DNA from: Streptomyces sp. NBC_00299
GTDB taxonomy: Bacteria > Actinomycetota > Actinomycetes > Streptomycetales > Streptomycetaceae
DNA length: 64,000 nt
Direction: 5' to 3'
Assembly (NCBI RefSeq): GCF_036173045.1
Contig: NZ_CP108040.1
Coordinates: forward strand, 1 to 64,000
Every line of letters begins with the position of its first letter. The first letter of the stretch is position 1. A model generated the notes under the pieces. That model was not told the origin of the DNA and ran no database searches. It saw only the letters and a list, made by a program, of their open reading frames with translations. Positions 19,301-26,222 of the stretch are shown piece after piece. Made by a program: the position numbers and the translations under genes.

Positions 19301-20206
19301 GTTGGTGTTGCCGGTACGGCCGTCGATCGACCCGGATGAGTAGGACAGACCCAGGCTCGGAGCCAAGCCACCCGGAACCTCGGGCACCGGAATGTCGTAC
19401 GACCAGGCGAAGTCACCGGTGTTGAGATTGGTGCTCCAGGTCGCCGACGGCGACAGGGGGCTCGCCTTGTAGTCACCGGTCTTGCCCGCGTCCCCGGCGG
19501 TCGCGGCCATCAGGGTAAGTGAGCGGTTGCTCACCTTCACGCTGCGGGCGGTGAGGGTCTGTGCCTCGGTGTCGTTGTCCGTGGCTACCGGGGTGGTGGT
19601 GCGGCACGCCTTTTTCTTCGGCGTGGTCAGCGCGCAGGCCGGAAGCTCGACCAGGGTCAGCCTGGAGGCGTAGCCGCCGCCGAACGCCTCGGCGAAGCTG
19701 GAGTAGTCCAGGGTGGCGCCGATCTTGCCGGAGGACGCCTTGTCCTTGGCCCTCAGGGTGAACAGGACCCCTTCGACCCCGGCCTTCGCCGCGGCTGCAC
19801 GGCCCACGACTTTGGCCTCGATGGTGCCGCCGGTCGCCGACTCTAGCTTCTTTGCGGGGGTGTTCAGCGTAACCGGGAGGCCCTTGGCGGCAACTGCCGC
19901 ACTGTCCTGGGCGGCCGGCTCCTTCAGCGTCACGACCGCCGAGCCCGCCTCGGGCCAGTCGGCCTTCGGCGCCTTTTGTGGGGTGCGCGGGCCCTTTTGG
20001 ACCTTGCGCGGCTTGCTCTTTGTACCTGACGTGCCCGCGACCGGCTTGTCCGGTTCGGACACCTCGGGGCGTCCCTTGCCCGCCGCCTCGGCGGCCGGCG
20101 CGAACGCCGTCGCCTGAAGGAGCGTGGCGACCATGACCGCCGATGTTCCCAGGGCGACTCTGCGACCCAGGGCGGCTACGCGCCAGGAGCGCGCTCTGCC
20201 ATTCAT
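13391..20206 (-). CDS. Secreted RHS/YD-repeat polymorphic toxin with HINT domain
   Basis: A 2271-residue secreted toxin-delivery protein. An N-terminal signal region (VALGTSAVMVATLLQATAFA) precedes a long body rich in YD-type repeats (for example YDTHGNRLIARGPN). The RHS core signature GRFISVDPVMDPNDPQ lies near residue 1830. A HINT autoprotease-like domain follows from CFLAGTDILMADG (about 2012) to TYYVLAGATPVLVHNSN (about 2150). The last 115 or so residues (KHAGRKTNTGQWPIP, NPAAWNALGRDVLDDILTHP, GGIGARFSVDGNFSGFLD) are the toxin tip. They resemble RHS-borne putative RNases of the BECR group, from memory only. The start was set at ATG 20206, before the signal region. It is encoded after the LamG partner. 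Confidence 0.85.
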   Translation of the reverse strand: MNGRARSWRVAALGRRVALGTSAVMVATLLQATAFAPAAEAAGKGRPEVSEPDKPVAGTSGTKSKPRKVQKGPRTPQKAPKADWPEAGSAVVTLKEPAAQDSAAVAAKGLPVTLNTPAKKLESATGGTIEAKVVGRAAAAKAGVEGVLFTLRAKDKASSGKIGATLDYSSFAEAFGGGYASRLTLVELPACALTTPKKKACRTTTPVATDNDTEAQTLTARSVKVSNRSLTLMAATAGDAGKTGDYKASPLSPSATWSTNLNTGDFAWSYDIPVPEVPGGLAPSLGLSYSSGSIDGRTGNTNNQSSWVGDGLELSQGFIERRYKPCADDGQTAPDGISKPGDLCWGYDNAYITFNGKGGELVPTGTTDEFKLKKDDGTLVKRLRNTALANGDDDGEYWRVTTPDGARYYFGYNRPSGWAEGKDETNSSWTVPVFGDDAGEPCKKTTFAESWCQQTWRWNLDAVIDAHGNRMTYYYGKESNSYGRNLKAADDTPYVRGGYLKRVEYGLRAFYDQPLAKVEFTNSERCIPDAHTTCSSISTDSDYWYDTPWDMNCEAATDCDKGRLSPTFWTRKRLTGITSYVFNGTTPHKVDSWALTHRWGQADVDYQLLLDSIQRTGHTGTTPITLPKTTLTYTQLANRLDKTGDGYAPFIKARLSTIADEQGGQLDVNYSAEACDQATLPTPETNTTRCYPQMLGGTDTEAPEKHWFNKYVVTSVTATDRTGGAPDAVTTYEYLGGAAWHYDDDDGLTKEKNKTWSQWRGYGHVRAKTGGQGGAAYLKTQTDSYFLRGMHGDRLTKDGGTKSVSVTLDTGEGAAITDHEAATGFTYKTAKYSGPGGKVLEKTVERPWHHETAKKTRSWGTVTANFTGTDESRTWTSLDDGAGSLWRTTLKDTTYDTVAGRVTQIDDQGDTSIATDDVCTRTTYATNTTANILTLPSRVETVSVKCATTPDRTKHVVSDVRSAYDGGAYDAAPTKGDATATAKLTKHSGTAGTYLESGATFDAYGRPLSTKDLTANVTATETTAPVRTARTDGLTSTTAYTPATGLPTTVTTTTPPAKAGDSATAQTTTTTMDVPRGLPTEQKDTNGKIQTFAYDALGRADKIWLADRKTGQTPNFEFDYFIDEGKPVAVRTLTLNNSGGQVASYTLYDGLLRARQTQNIGPDGGRLISDKFYDERGLLSKEFASYYTTGAANRELFKPADALSVETQIRHTYDGLNREITTKTVAGNGDGGADLGTTTTSYNGDRTTVIPPAGGTATTSLTDARGRVVELRQHHTRSATATYDATKYKHTPSGKLSQVTDPAGNDWFYEYDLLGNRTKVVDPDQGEGISTYDDRSRLITTKDSENRTLYRVYDQLGRQTELRDTSATGTLRASWTYDTIIGAKGHLASTTRYVNGAQYISKVTMYDQLYRQMRTSMTIPASEGALAGTYQTGTSYEPSGLIGGVSYSAAGALPGGSYSYSYDSALRPVSVLGDGFRADTTYSNTGKPLQYAYASTAADAKKTWVTNTYEKGTQRLATSRVDRQDIAGVDRYNTFGYDQTGNVLSVTDVSRAGTDTQCFVYDHLRRTTEAWTEGDTACSATPAQSAVGGVAPYWHSYTYDKTGNRKTETLHSAGGDTTRSYVHPPAGGDQPHTLTEVNESGPSGTSKTSYLYDKAGNTTDRVIRGTTQKLVWNAEGHVTKVTQPVEGKPDEITEYVYDTHGNRLIARGPNETTLYVGNTEVVLPKGATTTKATRYIGLGSGSQAVQSDDGSITITVADHVGTGQLAVKTADLSLSQRRTLPFGGNRGTATGTWTGTKGFVGGTDDTKTTGLTHLGAREYDASIGRFISVDPVMDPNDPQQINGYAYANNSPATFADADGLKYHAVSGPCVPVPTAGCVWKDDGPGIAGQKDKPSNNGNGSGDSGSPAADYRCGCSTAGITGYGGSVDRIVEGRLAQTGPVPTPTSFWDIAKAIVLPDPEDWKACAKDPGLTSHCGWAATDLPVGKIFKLLKLLPGGKAKKVDDAGDAVSDCKCFLAGTDILMADGTTKDIEDVKLGDKVLATDPETGKSGAREVTATIVTDSDKHFTELTIATDNGKEHLTATYEHPFWSVSEHEWVEAGDLEPGMTLRTDEGHTVEVTATRQYTDHVRTYNLTIESVHTYYVLAGATPVLVHNSNCPILDLDSASDSGRKLDPKDKRGEFEMAGNALAKHAGRKTNTGQWPIPSGKKNPAAWNALGRDVLDDILTHPGSVTTRDRGRINGIWQDSIDVRLPNGGIGARFSVDGNFSGFLD

Positions 20207-20250
20207 GAACGAACTCGTTTCTTCGATCAACTTGATCAAGGGGAAATCAA

Positions 20251-20284
20251 GGGGTGCCCGGGGCAGAAGCGGCCCGGGCACCCC
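20251..20284. terminator. Intercistronic hairpin between LamG and RHS genes
   Basis: GGGGTGCCCGGG and CCCGGGCACCCC form a perfect 12-bp stem with a 10-nt loop in the 95-nt gap between the two genes. It could partly terminate transcription or stabilise the LamG message. Confidence 0.7.
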
Positions 20285-20301
20285 GTCTCATCAGGTCCCG
20301 G

Positions 20302-23300
20302 TCAGTCGCCGGGCACCTTTGTCGCCAGGTCGAACCACGAGGTGTGCAGCTTTTCGACCTGTGCGTCCGTGAGCGTGCCCTGGAAGGTCCACACGTCGTC
20401 GACCAGGCCCGGGAAGTACGAGCGCGCGCCCGTGCCGGTGCCGTTGCGGCCGATCTGCAGCGAGGTGGCCTTGAACGCGATCGCGTTCTCCGCCCACGGG
20501 ACGAGGTCCTCGCAGCCCACGTCATCCGCCGCGCCGTCGCCGTTTTCGTCCTTGCAGGCGACCTCCTCGAGGTGGCCGTTGACGTACAGACGGGCCTCCT
20601 TGGTGAAGCCGTCGTAGGCCAGGGCGATGTGGTTCCACTGGCGTGCGTCGGAGAACAGGCCGTTGTCGACCTGCACCACGGTGGGCGTCTGGGCGGGGTC
20701 GTCGGTGTCGGTCAGCGACAGCTGCCAGCGTCCGGGGTTCTTGTCCGGGTTGACGGTGTCGGGGACGAACTGCACCTTGAGCGCGTTGCGGTTGGCCCCC
20801 TCAGCGCTCAGCAAGGTCACTGGCCCGCCGGGCATTGACGACGTCACTGCCCATGCCGTCAGTGTGAAGCTGCCGGAGGTGTCGGTCGGGATCTTCGCGG
20901 CGGAGGCGTAGCCGGTGGTGCCGTTCAGCGCCATCGAGGCGTTGCCGATGAAGGCGCTGTCCGACTGCGCTGCACCGCCGTTCAGCGTGAGCGGGTTGGT
21001 GGTGCTCACATCGTCCGGAGTGGTGAGGGGGGCGGTCCCGGCCGTCGTCTCGAACATCCAGCGGCTCTTGACCAGCGGACGCTGCTTGAACAGCTGGTAC
21101 ACCTCGTCGCCCGACACCGCACGGTCGAAGATCCGCACGTCGTCGATCTGTCCGGGGAAGAAGGACGCGGGCGTGCCGTCGAACTGGCTGGCACCGATCT
21201 GGAAGGCGCCGCCCGCGTACCAGTTCGCGGCCAGCTGCGTGGAGCCTGCCAGGGTGCCGTTCACATACAGCAGCAGCTTGTCGGCCACCGTGTCGTGCAC
21301 GCCGACGAGGTGCGCCCAGGTACCGGCCTGGGCGGTCTTTCCCTCGGCCTGCATGGCGCGGATCGGGGTGCCGGTGGCGGAGTCCGCCGAGTAGTTGTTG
21401 AGCACCCAGCGGTCGTAGGCGCTGGAGTAGTACAGCTCGAAGCCCGGCTTGTTCGTGCCGAGCTGCGTGGCGATGACACCCGAGTGGTTCGGCTTGGTCG
21501 CTGGGAGCTTCGCCCACGCCGACACCGCGTAGCTGCGCTCGTTGTTCAGCAGCGGCCGGTTGGTGGTGGCGTAGTCGTTGGTGCCGTCCAGGGTCAGTGC
21601 CTTGCCTGCAACGCCCTCGCCGCCGGAGGTCGGGCCGCCGGCGAACGCGGCGTTGACGACTTCCTGCTTGCCGGTCAGCTCGGTGGCGGAGGCCTGCTCG
21701 TCCATGGCGAAGACCATGCGCGCCGGACGCCCCGCGCTCAGCGACGTCTTGGTGTTGAGTACCGTCACCTCGGCCTGCGACAGAGGCTTGTCGAAGATCT
21801 GCACCTCGTCGATGTCGCCGGGGAAGAACGAACCGGGAGCTCCGCTGTAGGAGCCCGCGCCGAGCTGGAGGCCCCGGCGGGCGTCCCACGGTGTGGAGTA
21901 CGCGGTGGTGCCCACCAGGGCGCCGTCGACGTAGAGCTTCATCTCGTCGGCGCCGGAGCTGTAGGTGCCCACCAGGTGGGTCCATTTGCCGACGGTGACG
22001 CCGCCCGCGGCGGGTGCCATCGCGCGCACGGGCGTTGCGGAGGCGGTGTCGGCGGTGTACTGGTTCATGGCCCAGCGGTCATAGACCTTGGAGTAGTACA
22101 GCTCGAAGCCGGGTGCATGGTTTCCGGGCTGGGCCGCGATGACCGCCGCCCCGCTGGGCGCCTTGGACAGCTTCGCCCAGGCCGACACGGAGAAGCCGCC
22201 GTCAGTGCCGATCGTGGGAATGTCCGTCTTGGCGTAGTCGTCCACGCCGTCGAACGTCACGGCGGTGCCCTTGGCCCCGGCCGTTCCGGGCGTGGGGCCG
22301 CCGTACAGCGTCGCGGGGCGGTCCTTCGCCGTGGCCGTCGCCGTGGTCGCGCCCGCGGCCTCGTCGAGCTGCCACATCGACCGCTCGGGCTGACCAGACT
22401 TGACCCGGAACTGGTACGTACGGATCTCACTGTCGTTGCCCGCCGCGTCGAAGGCCTGCGCGGTCACGAACCTCAGACCCGGCTCGTCCGGCAGGATCTT
22501 CGCGATCTGAGCCGCACCGCCGCTCGTCGCGAGCGTGTTCTTCGAACTGGGGTCGCCGTTGAAACCGAACCAATACTTCGTCACGTCGGTCGACGAGCTG
22601 TCGATCGTGAACGAGCCGTACTTGCCGACGCCGTCGAACCATGGGTCCTCGGGGTCCTCAGGGTTGGACTGGGGGTACTCGCCCGAGGAGATCGAGGGCG
22701 CCTTGGGCACGGCGGTGTCGTAGACGAAGTAGCAGCCGGTCGGGTCACCCGCGTTCGACCACGGCGAGTACTGGCCCCCGTCATGCGAGCGGACGTACCA
22801 GTTGACCGTCTTGTTCGTCGGGATCGACGACGGCAGGCTGATCTGGAATGACGAACCCGACTTCTTCGACCCGGTCCGGTCCGGGGTCCACGAGCCGCCG
22901 TCCCACTTCGCCTGGAACTGCACCGAGACGCTGTCGCCGTCCGGGTCGGTGATGTTGTTCGCGTAGATCTTCCCCAGCGTGCGAACGCGCGCCGGAGTGG
23001 ACGGCTTCTTGCACGTGCCGCCGTACTCCATCGTCAGCTGCGACATCTTGACCTGGCCCGGCGGGCGGTTGTACTTCACCCGCAAGAACGCCTTGTCGGA
23101 GAACCGCTTCCAGCCGTACTCATCCGTCTCGCTGGCCGCCTTCAGACCGAACGTCATCGACGGGTCCTTGGCGTTGGCTGCCGACTGAAGGGCGGACTTC
23201 ACGTTGAACTCCGCGTCGGCCGCGGAGCAGCCCGAGTAGCCGTGCGCGAAGGAGTCCGACGCGATCTTGGTGTTCCAGAACCCGCTCTGGTTCTGCGAGT

Positions 23301-24567
23301 TCCACGTCGTCTGGTCCGAGATGGGGTCGGTGTCCCACAGCTCGACCGTGCGGTCGGAGCAGGAGGCCGACCAGGTGTTGCGGACCACGAAGTCGGCTTC
23401 CAGGATCGTCCTGCCCGCGAACGCCGAGGTGGAGATGCGATAGAAGAGCCGCTTGGTGTCGTACGGCTGGCAGTAGTACCAGCCGCAGTAGCCGAGGCCC
23501 GCGTCCGAGTCGCCGTTGAACTTCCACTGCGGCGACGACGCCCAGTACTTCGACGCCATCGTCCACGCGGTCGCGCGCGGCGAGTACCACTGCGGGTCGA
23601 TGAACACCGGGTATTTGGTGCCGACGCCATTGAGGACGTTCTGGTCCGGGGTCAGCACCAGCTCGTTCTCGCCGGCCGGGAGGTCCACGTCGACGGGGGC
23701 GAGCTTGCCGGACTCGCCGGCGCCCGGCTCACCGGCCGGGGTGCCGGAGGCTGCGGCGAGGGTTCTGGCGGAAACCTTCGGTGCCTGGGCGGACTCGCCG
23801 GGGCTGGAGTCCCACATGACCGGCTTCGGCGCCTCGAAGACGGTGCCGTTCGTGGCGCTGTCGGCCGCGCGCAGGCCGCCCTGGGCGTTCTCCTTGACCT
23901 TCAGGCCGTCCGACCCGAGCTTCAGCCGCAGTTCGGCGAGATCTGGGTTCTTGGCGGCCTCGGCCGACTTGACCACGAGCAGCTGCGTGAAGCCGTCCTC
24001 CTGCGCGGTCATCCGCAGGTCGACATCCGGCAGCACATCCGGGTATGTCGCCATAGCCCCCGACAGCTGCGGCTCGGGCAGCGCGGTAGGCCACGAAAGG
24101 CTCATCGCCCGCCCGGCACGCTCCATCCGCACCAGCGGATCCTTGGCCCCGCCCCCGGAGAATGCCAGGTTCACGGTGGCCGCCTTGGGCGCGAACGTCC
24201 CGCCCTCGGTGGCGGCCAGGTCGGTGTCGACGCGCTTCCAGCCGTCCTCGGCGCGGGTCCACGTCGGCCGCAGATACTCCCGTGCCTCGAAGTTCCCGTC
24301 CGGGGTGGCGAACACCTCGGTGGTCTCTCCCCGCTGGGACAGGACCTCCACAGCCTCGCCGGACTTGTGGGCCTTGGCCAGCGCCTGGGCCTCGGTGGCC
24401 GCGGCGGTCGGGCCGTCGGCGGTCCCGGTGCCTGTCGTGGCGGGTGTCTGCGTCTCGGCGATGGCGTAGCCGACGGTTCCTGGAACCAGGCCGGCGGCCA
24501 GTGTCACACCGAGCAGTGCGGCAACTGCTCTACTTCGGCCCGGTTGTCGAGCCCATATACCTGTCAT
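20302..24567 (-). CDS. Secreted LamG-domain protein, RHS partner
   Basis: A 1421-residue exported protein. The N-terminus has an arginine-containing start and a hydrophobic segment (AVAALLGVTLAAGLVPGTVG) typical of a signal peptide. The middle contains a beta-rich region with several cysteines (GYCGWYYCQPYD) of the DNRLRE-like type and a fibronectin-like part. The last 650 residues hold three concanavalin/LamG-like modules, beginning near MWQLDEAAG, MVFAMDEQAS and RWMFETTAG, each with a repeated PGDIDEVQIFDKPLS-like strand. LamG proteins often precede large RHS genes in Streptomyces and may help anchor or present them at the cell wall. It is the first gene of the toxin operon. Confidence 0.8.
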   Translation of the reverse strand: MTGIWARQPGRSRAVAALLGVTLAAGLVPGTVGYAIAETQTPATTGTGTADGPTAAATEAQALAKAHKSGEAVEVLSQRGETTEVFATPDGNFEAREYLRPTWTRAEDGWKRVDTDLAATEGGTFAPKAATVNLAFSGGGAKDPLVRMERAGRAMSLSWPTALPEPQLSGAMATYPDVLPDVDLRMTAQEDGFTQLLVVKSAEAAKNPDLAELRLKLGSDGLKVKENAQGGLRAADSATNGTVFEAPKPVMWDSSPGESAQAPKVSARTLAAASGTPAGEPGAGESGKLAPVDVDLPAGENELVLTPDQNVLNGVGTKYPVFIDPQWYSPRATAWTMASKYWASSPQWKFNGDSDAGLGYCGWYYCQPYDTKRLFYRISTSAFAGRTILEADFVVRNTWSASCSDRTVELWDTDPISDQTTWNSQNQSGFWNTKIASDSFAHGYSGCSAADAEFNVKSALQSAANAKDPSMTFGLKAASETDEYGWKRFSDKAFLRVKYNRPPGQVKMSQLTMEYGGTCKKPSTPARVRTLGKIYANNITDPDGDSVSVQFQAKWDGGSWTPDRTGSKKSGSSFQISLPSSIPTNKTVNWYVRSHDGGQYSPWSNAGDPTGCYFVYDTAVPKAPSISSGEYPQSNPEDPEDPWFDGVGKYGSFTIDSSSTDVTKYWFGFNGDPSSKNTLATSGGAAQIAKILPDEPGLRFVTAQAFDAAGNDSEIRTYQFRVKSGQPERSMWQLDEAAGATTATATAKDRPATLYGGPTPGTAGAKGTAVTFDGVDDYAKTDIPTIGTDGGFSVSAWAKLSKAPSGAAVIAAQPGNHAPGFELYYSKVYDRWAMNQYTADTASATPVRAMAPAAGGVTVGKWTHLVGTYSSGADEMKLYVDGALVGTTAYSTPWDARRGLQLGAGSYSGAPGSFFPGDIDEVQIFDKPLSQAEVTVLNTKTSLSAGRPARMVFAMDEQASATELTGKQEVVNAAFAGGPTSGGEGVAGKALTLDGTNDYATTNRPLLNNERSYAVSAWAKLPATKPNHSGVIATQLGTNKPGFELYYSSAYDRWVLNNYSADSATGTPIRAMQAEGKTAQAGTWAHLVGVHDTVADKLLLYVNGTLAGSTQLAANWYAGGAFQIGASQFDGTPASFFPGQIDDVRIFDRAVSGDEVYQLFKQRPLVKSRWMFETTAGTAPLTTPDDVSTTNPLTLNGGAAQSDSAFIGNASMALNGTTGYASAAKIPTDTSGSFTLTAWAVTSSMPGGPVTLLSAEGANRNALKVQFVPDTVNPDKNPGRWQLSLTDTDDPAQTPTVVQVDNGLFSDARQWNHIALAYDGFTKEARLYVNGHLEEVACKDENGDGAADDVGCEDLVPWAENAIAFKATSLQIGRNGTGTGARSYFPGLVDDVWTFQGTLTDAQVEKLHTSWFDLATKVPGD

Positions 24568-24601
24568 CACTCACTCACAACGTATTCACATTTGTGATGT
24601 G

Positions 24602-24631
24602 TACATAACGATGCGGTGATCATGAAGTCAA
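24602..24631 (-). promoter_or_regulatory. Candidate promoter of LamG-RHS operon
   Basis: On the minus strand a TTGACT -35 box (24626-24631) and a TATGTA -10 box (24602-24607) are separated by 18 nt and lie about 35 nt before the ATG. A CACAT-N5-ATGTG palindrome between promoter and start could be an operator. Confidence 0.55.
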
Positions 24632-24654
24632 TTCCAAGAGACCGCATTGTGAGA

Positions 24655-24858
24655 TCAAGATTTGGCAAAGTAGGTGGTTCTTAGGGCAAGATGCAGCAAA
24701 GTGCTCTGTTCCAGTGCGGCGTAGCCCATGAGCCCGCGCCGGTAGCGTGTGTGGAGGGTCTCGAGGCCGCGTAGTTCGGGCGAGATAGCGGTTGTCGACG
24801 CTGCGGACACGGTGTCGTACTGCGGCTTGGGCGTGGTCCACGCCTCGTTGACCCTCAC
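24655..24858 (-). CDS. Short hypothetical protein or gene fragment
   Basis: A 67-residue frame (MRVNEAWTTPKPQYDTVSAA at the start, ALRTTYFAKS at the end) has protein-like composition unlike the surrounding frames. It lies between the toxin operon promoter and the recombinase genes. I do not recognise it. The C-terminal part looks like the end of a larger protein, so it may be a relic. Confidence 0.35.
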   Translation of the reverse strand: MRVNEAWTTPKPQYDTVSAASTTAISPELRGLETLHTRYRRGLMGYAALEQSTLLHLALRTTYFAKS

Positions 24859-24932
24859 CGGCCGAACTCGGCGGGCAGTCCTCGCGCATCGTCCAGGCCG
24901 GTTCCCCGGGCGATCTCGCGGGCACGCAGCTC

Positions 24933-24962
24933 CGGTCGGCCTACATGGCGGGCCGGGTCTGG
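24933..24962 (+). pseudogene. Tiny DNA ligase fragment
   Basis: The plus strand encodes TQLRSAYMAGRVW, matching the LRSAYKTGRVW segment of the ligase remnant near 12340 at both protein and base level (CGGTCGGCCTAC, GGGCCGGGTCTGG). Only about 30-40 bases are recognisable. It is one of several pieces of the same ligase gene in this window. Confidence 0.55.
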
Positions 24963-25025
24963 TGTGTTAACTGCACCAGTCGCTCCGATCCGGGGCGGCT
25001 GATCGCCGTCTGAAGGAAACTCCTG

Positions 25026-26222
25026 TTGTTAGACCTGCGTCACGAGTTGATCGAAGGCCGGGCAGATGTGCCCCGTGTCGGTTCGGTCATTGAGCTGGAG
25101 ACGATTCCCTGGTACACGGTTGTCGACGGTGAGGGCACTGCCGTTGCTCCCGTCGTTCCGTACCTCCGCGGCTTGATCCTGGACGACAACCGTCCGGCAA
25201 CCGCCAAGAGCTATGCCCATGACCTCCTTCGCTGGCACCGGCTGCTGTGGTTCCTGGGCATCGACTGGGACCGGGCGACCGAGGCCGAAGCCTCCGCCCT
25301 CGTAGGCTGGCTCCGCGTCGCCCCGAACCCCCAGCGTCACCGCCGAAGCGCCAATGCGCCGCAGCCAGGCTCGGTCAACCCGCGCACCGGCAAGCCCTAC
25401 CTCAAGGCCGGCTACGCCCCTTCCACGATCAACCACTGCCTGACCGTGATCAGCGGCTTCTACGCCTACCACCGGCATCACAACCGCGGTCCGCTTCTCA
25501 ACCCGGTACCGGAGTCCCGGGCACAGCGCCGGGCCCTGGCCCACCGGGCTCCGGACGAAGAGATCCCTCAGTTCCGGCGAGCCCGGCTCCGACAGCGGGT
25601 CCGCAGATCCGACCCCCGCTCGATTCCTGACGAGATGTGGGACGAGTTCTTCGCGGCTCTGACCTGCGACCGAGACCGGGCGGCTGTTCTGCTCTACGTC
25701 TCCAGTGGATCGCGGGCGAGCGAGCTCCTCGGCGTCACGCCCGGGGACATCAACTGGGCCAAGCAGCTGATCCGGGTCGTCACCAAGGGCACGGATGACC
25801 GCGAACCCGTCCCGGTCAGCCCGCAGGCCCTAACGGTCCTGGCGGCCTACCTCGACCACATAGGGCTTCCGCAGGCCGGCGAGCCGGTCTTTCGCACCCG
25901 CCGGGCCCCGGACCGGCCGCTGACCTACTGGGCGATGCGCCGGGTGATCCAGCGGGTCAACGACAGGCTCGGCACGAACTGGACGCTGCACGATCTGCGG
26001 CACACCGCCGCGACCCGGATGGCGAACGATCCGAACCTGACACTCTCCCAAGTCCGGGCGATTCTGCGGCACACCGATCTGGCGACCACAGGCCGCTACC
26101 TGAACGCCCGGGTCGAGGACCTCTTCGACGCCCTGCAGCAGCACTACAGCCGGCCGCGCGCCGAGCGGATCATCGCACCCGGCTACGACCCCGACGACTT
26201 CAAGGCGGTCTTCGGTGGTTAA
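25026..26222 (+). CDS. Tyrosine recombinase (TnpA-like)
   Basis: A 398-residue site-specific recombinase. The N-terminal SAM-like domain (residues about 50-160) binds core DNA. The catalytic residues are visible: Arg in SSGSRASELLG, Lys in VTKGTDDR, His-x-x-Arg in LHDLRHTAATR, His in ILRHTDLATT and the nucleophile in GRYLNA. The likely start is TTG 25026, 9 nt after AAGGAAAC. The second codon is TTA, the rare leucine codon read by the bldA tRNA, so expression may depend on development. Its stop overlaps the next gene by 8 nt. Confidence 0.85.
   Translation: MLDLRHELIEGRADVPRVGSVIELETIPWYTVVDGEGTAVAPVVPYLRGLILDDNRPATAKSYAHDLLRWHRLLWFLGIDWDRATEAEASALVGWLRVAPNPQRHRRSANAPQPGSVNPRTGKPYLKAGYAPSTINHCLTVISGFYAYHRHHNRGPLLNPVPESRAQRRALAHRAPDEEIPQFRRARLRQRVRRSDPRSIPDEMWDEFFAALTCDRDRAAVLLYVSSGSRASELLGVTPGDINWAKQLIRVVTKGTDDREPVPVSPQALTVLAAYLDHIGLPQAGEPVFRTRRAPDRPLTYWAMRRVIQRVNDRLGTNWTLHDLRHTAATRMANDPNLTLSQVRAILRHTDLATTGRYLNARVEDLFDALQQHYSRPRAERIIAPGYDPDDFKAVFGG

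Noticed and set aside
13790-19339. Long plus-strand open frames (669, 725 and 241 codons) opposite the RHS gene
   Set aside because: They are glycine/valine/arginine-rich antisense shadows of high-GC coding; the minus strand carries clear RHS, HINT and signal features.
21295-24597. Plus-strand open frames of 518 and 451 codons opposite the LamG gene
   Set aside because: Composition is that of antisense shadows; the minus-strand protein has signal peptide and LamG modules.
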